A stretch of DNA of 64,000 bases from positions 47,680,603 to 47,744,602 of the forward strand of contig NC_082637.1 in the NCBI RefSeq assembly GCF_030936135.1, in the 5' to 3' direction. Position 1 is the first letter of the stretch, and every line of letters begins with the position of its first letter. Below the pieces are notes generated by a model. It saw only the letters and a program-made list of their open reading frames with translations. It was not told the DNA's origin and did no database searches. This document shows positions 1-9,273 of this stretch, piece by piece. This DNA is from Gavia stellata (Eukaryota; Chordata; Aves; Gaviiformes; Gaviidae). The translations under genes and the position numbers were made by a program.

Positions 1-240
1 CTCTGCAAAATCTCTCTCCACTTCTTGCTGGAGCTGCATTTCTCCCGGACTGCTCATGCTGATCTCCCCAAACTTTTCCTGGAACATCTTTTCAGCACCC
101 TTCTGCTCCTCAGCTTCTCGCATTCCCTGTGCCTGGCTCTCTGATGTGGCCGCCTGTGTTCCCACACATCCTGCCACCGGCACACACAAACAGGACTGTG
201 GTGGCAGTTGCACAGAGGCGAGCATCAATCGAACAGGCAT
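1..240 (-). CDS. Candidate N-terminal ORF running off the left edge
   Basis: Read on the minus strand, an ATG at 238-240 opens a frame of 80 codons with no stop before the window edge. The N-terminal part contains several hydrophobic residues and two cysteines. After about residue 40 it becomes rich in Glu, Gln and Lys (for example MREAEEQKGAEKMFQEKFGE), as in a helical or coiled region. No obvious promoter or CpG island lies upstream, and no strong 3' splice acceptor was found, so it could be a first exon, an internal exon with a later start, or chance. I do not recognise the protein. Plus-strand reading of the same segment gives a 79-codon ORF at 56-295 that looks less protein-like. Confidence 0.25.
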   Translation of the reverse strand, partial: MPVRLMLASVQLPPQSCLCVPVAGCVGTQAATSESQAQGMREAEEQKGAEKMFQEKFGEISMSSPGEMQLQQEVERDFAE

Positions 241-534
241 TCATAAGGATCGTGCAATACAGAATGTCCAAATGCCTTTTCTGAGCTTTCCATAGATTTG
301 TCTAACTCTTATTGGCTTTTAATTTTCAGCATAAGGCATATTTAAAGCAGCTGTAGTTTGTTTGTGCGATCAAATATTGTTTCTGATCACTAGATTTTCC
401 CCACTGCCAGATATGTTTGAAGCCTGATCCTATGAACTGCTGAATTCATAAGATCAAGTATATAGCATAAATTAATATTTATTAGTCAAGGATCTTGAAC
501 ATGTTTTGTTTTGTTGTCTGATTTTTGAGTACAG

Positions 535-651
535 GAGGACTCGATGGTCTAGGATCAAAGAAGATAAATCCTGCCCAGGGCTCATGTTCTTTGTTAGATC
601 ATCCAGTTCTGACAAAACATGAAAGAGAAAAAGATCTTGATTCATGTGAAG
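535..651 (+). CDS. Candidate internal exon of an unrecognised plus-strand gene (a)
   Basis: A pyrimidine-rich tract ending in acag (531-534) precedes a 117 nt open segment that stops at a gtgtat donor (652). The open frame starts with two bases of a split codon and ends with one base, giving 38 full codons, including LLDHPVLTKHEREKDLDSCE. The other two frames contain stops. Its end phase (1) matches the start phase of the next candidate exon at 2104. No family is recognised. A single open segment of this length can occur by chance, so the weight rests on the chain of phases with the following segments. Confidence 0.33.
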
Positions 652-2103
652 GTGTATACCATTAAATTAAAAAGCCTCTCGGCAGCAGATCACTCTTAAA
701 AAACCTTTGCAGGAGGAGTGTGTGTGTAACCTTGGCTACCGTTTAGCCCATCAGTTGAGAATGTACAGCCACATCTCCTGGTGTTTTAGCCAGGGTTGTG
801 GCATGGAAATTGCCCGTAAATATTTTTTCTGTATCAATGCTACTCAGCTTCCTTAGAATGCTGCTAAACTGGGCACTCTTCCCTGGCATTTTCCTCACAC
901 TCTCATCTTTCCTAGAATATACTTTTGTGAGAATTAAAGCTAGAGAACAAATGCATTTCTTGTTCACATTATTACGAAAAACTCACTACAAAAGCCAAAT
1001 ACTTACTTACCTTTGGAGTTGGACTCTTCCTGCAAATAAATCCTCTGTGTGACACAAACAAATGAGGAATATTACCACTGCAGCCCTGGCTTCTCCAGTG
1101 TCACAGGGCAGTAATGAAATGCATCCCTCGGTACTTTTTATTTGAAGTGGGGGTAACATAAATCCTTCATCATATCAAGGCTATTTTGAACAGAACCAGC
1201 AGTGAGATAAGATCATTTAATGAACTTTGCAGCCCCCTGCCTGAGATGACCATGAAACACAGGCCCCCTTGAGAGTATGCATCCCTCCCACACTGGCAGA
1301 TACCTCAGAGGGCATGACTTGGCAAGTGCTGAGAATTTTCTTTAAAATGCGTGCTAGTATTATCCATTTTAATATTCCTCCTGTGAAGCTTGAAAAATTC
1401 CACAGTACTATATTAGCTGTAATGGAGGCTGAAATGGTGTGACAAATCACACTTGGTTTTGCATTACAGGGTGACTTACAGAAGTATGCAGTACTTTGGT
1501 GCTGATCATCTAAGGATGTGTTCTTGATTATGACCTATCACACAATCTGTTCTCTTCAAGGCAATCATCATAGGAATTGTCTGTTTGGTTAACATTAGCT
1601 GACAAAATACTTTAAACCAGCACTAGTTTTACCATTTGGAGTTGTTATAACTCTATTACAGATGCGCACTTATATCATTACATTTCATTTTCTGAGGAAA
1701 ATATTTTGTAGGTTTGGTTGATGACAGATGTATGTGCTGATCTCAGTTTTCATTAAATCCATCTACATTGCTAATATACCATATGTGGCTGCTGGCTTAA
1801 GTAGTATTTATACCATTGCTGATTATTTTAACCTTCCTTTGTTGTAATTTTTCAGACCCCAAGTAGCAAAAGCAGCAGCCATTAGGTGGATGCTTTCTGT
1901 GGTTCATATTTACTTACTTATTTTTTCTGCAGTCAGGTTTATAGCAGAAAAGCCTGAGCAAAACCTGGCAGCTGCAGCCTTTCTCTGTAAAGGAAAATCT
2001 AAACTCTTTCCAAATACTGTTCAGCTTGTTTAACTCCTTAAATACATTAAGATATTAACTTTCTTCAATGTGTTGTCCCACCTCATATCACATGAAACCA
2101 CAG

Positions 2104-2142
2104 AAATCAACTCTTCCCTCTACACATGTGATAATAACAAAG
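2104..2142 (+). CDS. Candidate small exon of the unrecognised plus-strand gene (b)
   Basis: A 39 nt segment follows ccacag (2098-2103), itself preceded by a ttcttc/cccacc pyrimidine stretch, and ends at gtaatg. It starts with two and ends with one base of a split codon, so it is frame-neutral between the segments at 535-651 and 2208-2289. Its twelve full codons read INSSLYTCDNNK. It is short enough that chance is a real alternative. Confidence 0.22.
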
Positions 2143-2207
2143 GTAATGTGGTCTCAGAGCTTTTGATCCTAGATAAATGCATGGCATTGAAAAAAAACGT
2201 ATCACAG

Positions 2208-2289
2208 GTAAAGTTGATTGCTCTATTTTTGGAAAACCAGATCAAACTCTGGCTGGCTTTGGAATTCACAAGCAAATACAATCTGCTGG
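2208..2289 (+). CDS. Candidate internal exon of the unrecognised plus-strand gene (c)
   Basis: An 82 nt open segment lies between atcacag and a near-consensus gtgagt donor at 2290. Twenty-six full codons include KVDCSIFGKPDQTLAGFGIH. It starts with two bases (matching the one-base end of the exon at 2104-2142) and ends with two bases GG, which join the single A that opens the segment at 3323 to make a glycine codon. The acceptor lacks a good pyrimidine tract because a run of eight A residues lies upstream, which weakens the call. Confidence 0.33.
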
Positions 2290-3322
2290 GTGAGTATTAA
2301 AATAATACAGTATTATAAAGACAGGTTGGTGCCCAGGCTTGATACAGCAGCGGTGCTGACCACCATGGTGCTGCAGAGCCACAAAACCACTTCCTTGCGG
2401 TTTAACTCAGAGCTTGAGTAAATTCCCTTTCTCCCTAAACACATCTAGCTAAATTTACAATAAATCAGAGCTTTGTTTTTTACTGTTATAATGTAGGCAA
2501 TACCTCCCCTAAACATTTGCAAACATCTAATTTCAGGAGGGGACTTCAGTGTCCAGGTTTCATCAGACCAGAGCATGTATATCTGGTCTCATACGCTCTA
2601 GATCTGTTGACATTTCCGCATTTGTGCAGATTAGATGCCCTGTGTAAAGCACAGCCAAAATGGCATAGACATTGCACACACTCTGATCATCTGCAGTAGA
2701 TTAGATACATCTTGCATGATACACACTGACTGTATTTACAATGAACAATTCATCTCTGCATTCATAGAAGCCTCTTATGCAAGATATATGGATACCCAGC
2801 ATCCAGAAATCACAGACAGAACTAGTACTCTGCTGGGCTACCCATATCTGAAGAGAGAGTCAGGTGACAAGTGACTAGAAAGACATAGTTCACCCTCAAA
2901 AGCAGGGCAGCTGTCAAGTAAGCTTTTATGTAGTGAAAATTACTTAGGTAGGTTGTGCACCTCAGCCTTTGTTTACTTCATAAGCAAATCTCAGAGCTGC
3001 TTACCATAACCGACCGGTTTGTATGACAGCACTCATGTCTAGTTTGCAAAAGTTCGTGTAAACACCTGCTTAATGTCGTTTAGCAGGGAGCACAGAAGAA
3101 TCTGTAAAATGACTGACAAAGTGCAAACCTTTGGAGGGCCTGATGTGTTACTTATCTGCAGCGATCAAATTCTGCCTCGGTGTTCTGACTGTGTGCTGTT
3201 GCTCTTGTGTGGGAGAGTTGGAAACAGAAGTAGGATTCAGCTCTTACTCTTACGCCAGTAATGTTGGTACGTTTTACTCGTATTTTGTCAGTCTGGCCCC
3301 TTCACTCTGTGTGTGTTCTTAG

Positions 3323-3392
3323 ACCCGATGCTAAAGAGAAGGAGGTGAAAGGAGAAGACATTATACAAAATCTACAAGAACTTGCTAATCAA
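3323..3392 (+). CDS. Candidate internal exon of the unrecognised plus-strand gene (d)
   Basis: A strong acceptor (pyrimidine/GT-rich tract ending ttcttag at 3316-3322) opens a 70 nt segment that ends at gtaaac (3393). One base completes the previous codon, then 23 full codons follow, lysine- and glutamate-rich (KEKEVKGEDIIQNLQELANQ). The segment ends on a codon boundary, as required by the next segment at 3558. The composition looks like a helical protein segment. The family is not recognised. Confidence 0.42.
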
Positions 3393-3557
3393 GTAAACAT
3401 CTCATGCCTCTTTTCTCTTTGATGCTAGAGAAAATAAAATCCATAGAGGTAAGTTTTTAAAGCAGATATTGTAACATGTTGTTGGGGTGACTTTCTTCTG
3501 TATTCACTGTGCATCTGGTATTCACATCCTTCTTGTTCTTCACTGATGCAATGGCAG

Positions 3558-3697
3558 TCAGAAAGCTGTGAGGAGGGATTTCTGTCACTACTGGACCTTG
3601 CCCTCACTGGTCCAGGAACAGCACAGGTCACAGCACTTTTAGCAGCCCTCTCCAAGGTTCACAAATTCCAGAATGAAGCAGATGACTCAGACAGTAG
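3558..3697 (+). CDS. Candidate internal exon of the unrecognised plus-strand gene (e)
   Basis: A 140 nt segment lies between a pyrimidine-rich acceptor (ccttcttgttcttcac upstream, ending ggcag) and a consensus gtaaga donor at 3698. Only one frame is open: 46 codons plus two bases, reading a hydrophobic helix-like stretch (FLSLLDLALTGPGTAQVTAL) followed by an acidic end (NEADDSDS). Start phase 0 agrees with the preceding segment, and the intron between them would be 165 nt. This is the best single piece of the putative gene. I cannot name the protein. Confidence 0.42.
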
Positions 3698-4348
3698 GTA
3701 AGAGCCTGATCAGGTTAGGTGTCTATCTTCCCGTGAAAGTTGTTTGTTAACTCTTTTTGATGCTTCTGTAAGTATTTACAGTGTGAGGCTTTTTAAATTT
3801 GCCTTTGAAAACCATCAGACTGGGTCCTTTAGTGGGTGTAGTACTCCACAGTGAAACAGCAGACAGGAGGTTCCTCGGTGGACTGTCCTGCAGCCGATGC
3901 TGTGCATCATGCCTCTGTGCGGAGGGCCAGTGTTTCCCTGTTTCCCTGCTGCGCATGCATTGATTTCAACCCTGCTATGCTGCATTGGCACCTCTGAAAG
4001 TGCATCTGGAGAAAACAAGTCTGCCTAGAAGTGTCTAGCCCTGCCTGCTGGGTATGACACTGAGTGTTGGATTAAAATATATGGCAAAAATTGTCATGAC
4101 TGGTCAAATGAACAGGTCAATTAATTTCACTGAGGTTTTCAAAACCATTTTTCCTCTCTTGGGCTGAGCCTTGGAGTGGGCAATGAGAAAAAAAATCAGG
4201 ATTAACTAAGAACTGGAATTCCACTTTACACACAAGAATGCCTTTTATCTACAATGGATTTTTCCTCTGAGTGCATTCTGGATGGTGCATACCTCACATC
4301 ATCTGCGCTTATGACACACAATTGTTTTCTTTATAATACCTCTTATAG

Positions 4349-4392
4349 GACAATCTCAAGGTCAGTAAAGCAGCAGATTGAAGAGCTGACAT
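4349..4392 (+). CDS. Possible exon of the unrecognised plus-strand gene (f), boundary uncertain
   Basis: A good acceptor (ttttctttataatacctcttatag) opens a frame that fits the two-base end of the segment at 3558-3697 and reads TISRSVKQQIEELT before reaching a stop at 4407. The only in-phase donor before the stop, at gttttat (4393), is poor. Alternatives are that this is a terminal exon ending at the TGA, that the real exon lies at 3782-3835 (which also has a good acceptor and open frame), or that neither is exonic. Confidence 0.18.
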
Positions 4393-5404
4393 GTTTTATT
4401 AGCTGAATGAAACTTCCTATTGACACCACTTAGATGACATCTGAAACATTTATAGAGGTCGTTTAGTGTTTATTGCAATCATGATATTGCCTTTGTGACG
4501 TAGACCAGAAAAATTAGATATGTAATATCCACTAGCACCTTTTGGTAATTCTCTTGTTAGTTGCCTGCCTGAAGCTTTTTTGTGATTGTATTTTTCCAGG
4601 AATGTAGAGTTTTCAAGCAGTTTATATTGCATCAGGCTGAAATTTACCTGCTAGAGCTGCTAGATACACAGATGCTTTCCCATGGAAGTGTAATTAGCCT
4701 GGCTCCTTGCACTGCAGGGGGGAATTCTGCTACAAAGGAAGGAAAAGGCTGCTAGTGTCACCTGCTCTCTCTCTGCATTTCCATGTGTTTGAAACTACCT
4801 TAAAGTCCACATCAAATGAACTTCTATAGAGACCTGTGCAGAAAAGGTTCTATGATGATGTGTTGAATTTGCTTGCAGATTTGGCCTGGATGTTTTCCCA
4901 TCTTACTATGGCACTGGAGTTAGGAACTCAATTGCTCTAGATAGCCTCAGGCATCAATTTAATGAGTGCAGGAAAGATGTTTTTGATTCTTTGTTAAAAT
5001 CAGCCGATGCAAAGCATGCTCCAGTGCACATGTTGTTTGAGCTGGGGTTGGGGCTGTTCTACCCCCATACAAACCATGGAGAGAGAACAGTATCTCAGTG
5101 GGGTAATGCAGTCTTCTGTGTCTCTTCATAGCACTATACTTCCTAGATAGCCAAATTTCAGGTGCTTCGGTTAGATAAAGTTAAAGGGGATGAACTGGAG
5201 CTATTGGAGACTTCAAGCTTGCAGTTAGAAAATTAATGATGGTCTACAGAGACTTTGATATTGGTATTAATTTCCATGGGATGATGTCAGATACTTGGTG
5301 ATAGGGAAGTAGAGAGTTAAGGCAGCTTATTAATTGTGTGTCTTTTTATCTTCTTTTAATATTTATCAGAACTTAAGTGTCCAACCCTTCTGTACCTGTG
5401 ACAG

Positions 5405-5496
5405 AGGCAAATATCACTTCGCTGTTTTCTTTATGGAAGCTCAAGTCTTCCTCAAGATCATCTTTGGACGAGTTTGAACAATTTTACTTGGGTAAG
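5405..5496 (+). CDS. Candidate exon of the unrecognised plus-strand gene (g)
   Basis: Pyrimidine-rich sequence ending gtgacag precedes a 92 nt open segment that ends in an overlapping double donor, ggtaaggtaaga, so splicing could use 5491 or 5496. Thirty codons are serine-rich, then acidic and aromatic (KSSSRSSLDEFEQFYLGK). An upstream AG at 5376-5377 would extend the same frame by nine codons. The link to the preceding segments is not settled. Confidence 0.3.
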
Positions 5497-5729
5497 GTAA
5501 GAAGAAGGATGATTAAGGTGCCTATACATCCCTATTTGCTTTTAAAAGTGAAATTCATGGTCATGAGTAAATCTGTGGTTGGAGTCCCTGCGTAAATACC
5601 TCAGGGATGGTGTAGCTGTGCCCCTGCTGTACCCCAGCTGAACCCCAGTTTTAATTCAACTAAAACTTGACTTAGTACTGAGGATAGGGGTACTTAGATG
5701 TACTCACTTTCCTCCTACCAGTGTATCAG

Positions 5730-5804
5730 AGGGAAGAGATGTGGCTGAATTACATCTCAGAGCACCTCTGTGCTTCCCTACAGTGCTTTACTACGGCCAA
5801 TTAA
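5730..5804 (+). CDS. Candidate terminal exon of the unrecognised plus-strand gene (h)
   Basis: A ctttcctcctaccag tract with two possible acceptors (5721 and 5729) precedes a frame that runs REEMWLNYISEHLCASLQCF and then stops at TAA 5802-5804. The acceptor at 5729 is in phase with the second donor of the previous segment, and the one at 5721 fits the first donor. Possible poly(A) signals lie downstream (AATAAA near 6656 and 6874). If the chain is real, this is the C-terminus and the gene is convergent with CFC1 on the other strand. Confidence 0.28.
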   Translation, partial: REEMWLNYISEHLCASLQCFTTAN

Positions 5805-5809
5805 CCGAA

Positions 5810-7739
5810 CTGAGAAGCAGACTGTGTTTTGCTGCTTCTTGGGTCCTGTTAAGACTGTATCAGCATTAAAAAGACAGCCCAGACTTTATTCTGGTTGGCC
5901 TGAGACTCAGGAGAACATGAATGTGAGATCTGAGGGCCCATTCTACCTCTTATGTGGGCTTCCTGGAAAGAAATCTGATTTTAACTCTTGCACTCAATCC
6001 AGTAATGAAAAGTAATGTCGGATGTGAAAGGTTGTCACCAACATGTTTTTTGTAAACACTGAGACCCAAACTGACCATTATCTCTTAGAAGCTGCCATTA
6101 TAAAAGTCTCTGACTAAAACAATCCTCAGTGAGCAAAGATTGCTAGCAAGATTACAAAGGTACCAGGTATGTGTTAAGTAAAATTTAAGTGATGGCAGAT
6201 TAAGATCATGTATTTACACGAGAGAAGGGAGTGGCCTGGGTCATTACATAGTAGCAGACATCAGCATCCTGAGCACTGCACTGTGAAAGCTCTGCTCATT
6301 TAGTTGCATGACTTGCTGTGTGAATAGTTTGGAGACACAGATCTGTTAGATGTGAAACAGCCAAACTTGAAGGAGGGATGAAAGCAAAGAGATATGTTTT
6401 TCTGTTCCGACTTGATGATCTTAAAGGTCTTTTCCAACCTAAATGATTCTGTGATTCTATGATTCTCCTTTGCATTAGTGCATATAGCTAACACAAATTA
6501 GTATAGATGATAAATAGTTTTAAGTGTGAGTGCTATGGCCAATTAAACCACTTAGACTACTTCCTAAGTATGGATTTAAATGCTTAATATCATGTACCAA
6601 GAGTTGAAACTTGTGTCTGTAGTTGTTGAAAGAGGACCACAGTGACTTCAAATGGAATAAAAAAAGAAAATTGTATGTTGCATTGGCTAAGAACATTTTT
6701 CTGAATGCGAGCAGAATAGATTCTTTCCTTGCCTGTTGTGTATGTTAGAACATCTTGGAACACAACATCAAAAAAATAAGTGAAAAGAATAGAAAGAATG
6801 GAAAGAAGATATTTTGTAACGAATGCGCCTGGTATTTAGACATATTAAAGATAAAAACTGTCTCAACTAGCTAACAATAAAGATTAACACAAGGATGAAT
6901 TCTAGGAAAACAGAGCGTCAAAATAGTATCCTGAGGTGAACTTAGCTAATTAGAATAGAAAAATCCTAGCCCACTTTTATCTGTATTATATGTAAATGAG
7001 TTAGATCATGTGCAGATGTGTTATGTTGTTTAGATTAGAGTCAGCAATTTTAACAACCAATCATTATGAAGTATGCTAATTAATTGTGTGATATAAACTG
7101 TGTGATTAAGGCAAGGAGGTGTGCTGCTTTGGACCAGGCATCTGTATCTGCGCATTTACGTAATAAAAGAGAATACCTCGACTCTGTGTGTAAATTTGGC
7201 GATGCACACCAGGTAACGAACCCAAGTTTTAGGACAACATGTACATATGGATTGCTGACAAAAATTTAAAATGTTTAATGTGTCAAACATATCAATCAAA
7301 TTCGTACAAGGAGTCATTATATCCCTAGCAAGTATCAAAAGAACCTTCACAAAATGCATTATCCAATGTCTTCAACTTGAAGGCAAAAGTTCTTCAGTAT
7401 AAGTTTGACCTATGCTAAAGTTACTCTGGAGTTGAATTATCCAGAAAATAATCTTAGCTGAGCAGGCATTTAAAATCTCTCTTTGCAGGAAATTGAACAC
7501 AAGATTGAATAGGCTCAGAAAATTCTTCATAAACATGTCAGTGTGTAGGGCTGTTCTCAAAGCACATCCCTGCATTCATTTGAGCTCTGCTCCCTGGACT
7601 AGCACCTTCCTGTTCATCGTGTACACAGAAGTGTTAGTGGAGACACATGGGTGGTAGTCACTAAATGCCCTGCTCCCGGCCTGTGTTTCTTTCCCTCTTG
7701 TGATGCTACTCTGCAGCTGAGCACCTCACTGTCTGCATA
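5810..7739. other. AT-rich stretch without recognisable gene
   Basis: Between the candidate terminal exon and the long CR1 copy I see AT-rich sequence with scattered AATAAA hexamers and one CR1 tail, annotated separately. No splice-bounded coding segment or RNA gene was recognised. Confidence 0.5.
6410..6466 (+). mobile_element. CR1 LINE 3'-terminal fragment
   Basis: The segment cttgatgatcttaaaggtct followed by ttttccaacct and an imperfect repeat of attctgtg matches the terminal bases of avian CR1 elements. Only about 57 bp remain, so the copy is extremely 5'-truncated, as is usual for CR1 insertions made by target-primed reverse transcription. The same end is seen in the larger copies at 34192-34703 and 55545-56530. 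Confidence 0.85.
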
Positions 7740-8381
7740 GTGGAGATTAAGTTTTTACGAATGAAGAACACAGTTCAGATATGGGGTAAAGTTTCCAGGT
7801 CGTGGGCCAAGGATACCTTTGACAGAAGAGACCAGTCTGCCATTTATTACTCTAGCTACAAATCTGGATGGATCCCATCCCTGACGAACACGACTGGCAA
7901 ACTAGTAACAATGGACGAGGAGAAGGCTGATGTACTGTACAACTTTTTTGCCTCAGTCTTCACTGGCAACCTCACTTCCCACACCTCTCAAAGGCGTGGA
8001 CCTCAGGGCAGGGACTGGGGGAGCAAAGCCCTTCCCACTCTAAAAGAACCTCAGGTTCATGAGCGCCTGAGGAACCTGAACTTACATAAATCTATGGGAC
8101 CCACGAGATGATACATCCCAGAGTCCTGAGGGAATTGGCTGATGTAGTTGCCATGCTACGCTCCATGATATTTGCCATGATATGATGGCAGTCAGGTGAA
8201 GTCTGCGGTGACTGGAAAAAGGGAAACATGGCACCCATTTTTAAAAAGGGTAGAAAGGAGCACCCTCGGAACTACCAACCTGTCAGCCTCACCTCTGTGC
8301 CTGGGAAGGTCATGGAACAAATCCTCCTAGAAGCTACACTAAGGCACATGGAGGACAGGGGGGTGATTCAAGACAGCCAGC

Positions 8382-8762
8382 ATGGCTTCACCCAAGGGTG
8401 AAACTTGCCTGACCAACCTCATGGCCTTCTATGATGGAGTGACTACATCAGTGGGGAAGGGAAGAGCTACGGATGTCATCTATCTGGACTTCCGTAAGGC
8501 CTTCGACATGGTCCCCCACGACATACTTCTCTCTAAATTGGAGAGATGTGGATTTGATGGATGGACTGTTGAGTGGATAAGGAATTGGCTGGGTGGTCAC
8601 ATCCAGAGAGTACTGTTCAACAGCTCAATGTCCAGATGGAGGTCAGTGATGAGTGGTGTCCCTCAGGGGACCATATTGGGACCAGTACTGTTTAATATCT
8701 TCATCAATGACCTAGTGGGATCAAGTGCACCCTCAGCAAGTTTGCAGATGACACCAAGCTGA
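8382..8762 (+). pseudogene. CR1 reverse transcriptase fragment (fingers/palm), frameshifted
   Basis: The 126-codon open stretch inside the 7740-9622 CR1 copy covers the reverse transcriptase region from [20 protein letters not shown] through [20 protein letters not shown]. After this point the frame leaves the family sequence and ends in a short unrelated tail, because the catalytic FADD block lies in another frame. Intact CR1 ORF2 encodes an endonuclease and reverse transcriptase of roughly 900 residues, so this is a relic. Confidence 0.85.
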
Positions 8763-8829
8763 GTGGAGTGGTTGACATGCCTGAGGGACAGGATGCCATC
8801 CATAGGGACCTGGACAAGCTCGAGTCCAT

Positions 8830-9273
8830 GTGAACCTCATGAGGTTCAACAAGGCCAAGTGCAAGGTCCTGCACCTAGGTCAGGGCAACCCCCGGTATCA
8901 ATACAGGCTGGAAGATGAAGGGATTGAGAGCAGCCCTGCGGAGGAGGACTTGGGGATACTCGTGGATGAAAAACTGGACATTAGCTGGCAATGTGTGCTA
9001 GCAGCCCAGAAAGCCAACTGTATCTCGGGCTGCATAAAAAGAATTGTGGCCAGCAGGTTGAGGAAGGGGATTCTGCCCCTCTACTCTGCTCTGGTGAGAC
9101 CCCACCTGGAGTACTGCATCCAGCTCTGGAGTCCTCAGTACAGGAAAGTCATGGGCCTGTTGGAGCGGGTCCAGATGAGGGCCACAAAAATGATCAGAGG
9201 GATGGAACACCTCTCCTATGAAGACGGGCTGAGAGAGTTGGGGTTGTTCAGCCTGGAGAAGAGAAGACTCTGA
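8830..9273 (+). pseudogene. CR1 ORF2 C-terminal (thumb/connection) fragment
   Basis: The 147-codon stretch covers the CR1 region downstream of the reverse transcriptase active site, with the family blocks [35 protein letters not shown] and [14 protein letters not shown]. It ends at a TGA at 9271-9273 where intact copies read on into the FRLDIRKKFFT block, found here in another frame at 9323-9538. Confidence 0.85.

Noticed and set aside
743..967. Minus-strand frame ending in a protein-like stretch with a stop at 743
   Set aside because: It looks exon-like, but lies in what would be an intron of the plus-strand candidate, with no partner exons found on the minus strand.
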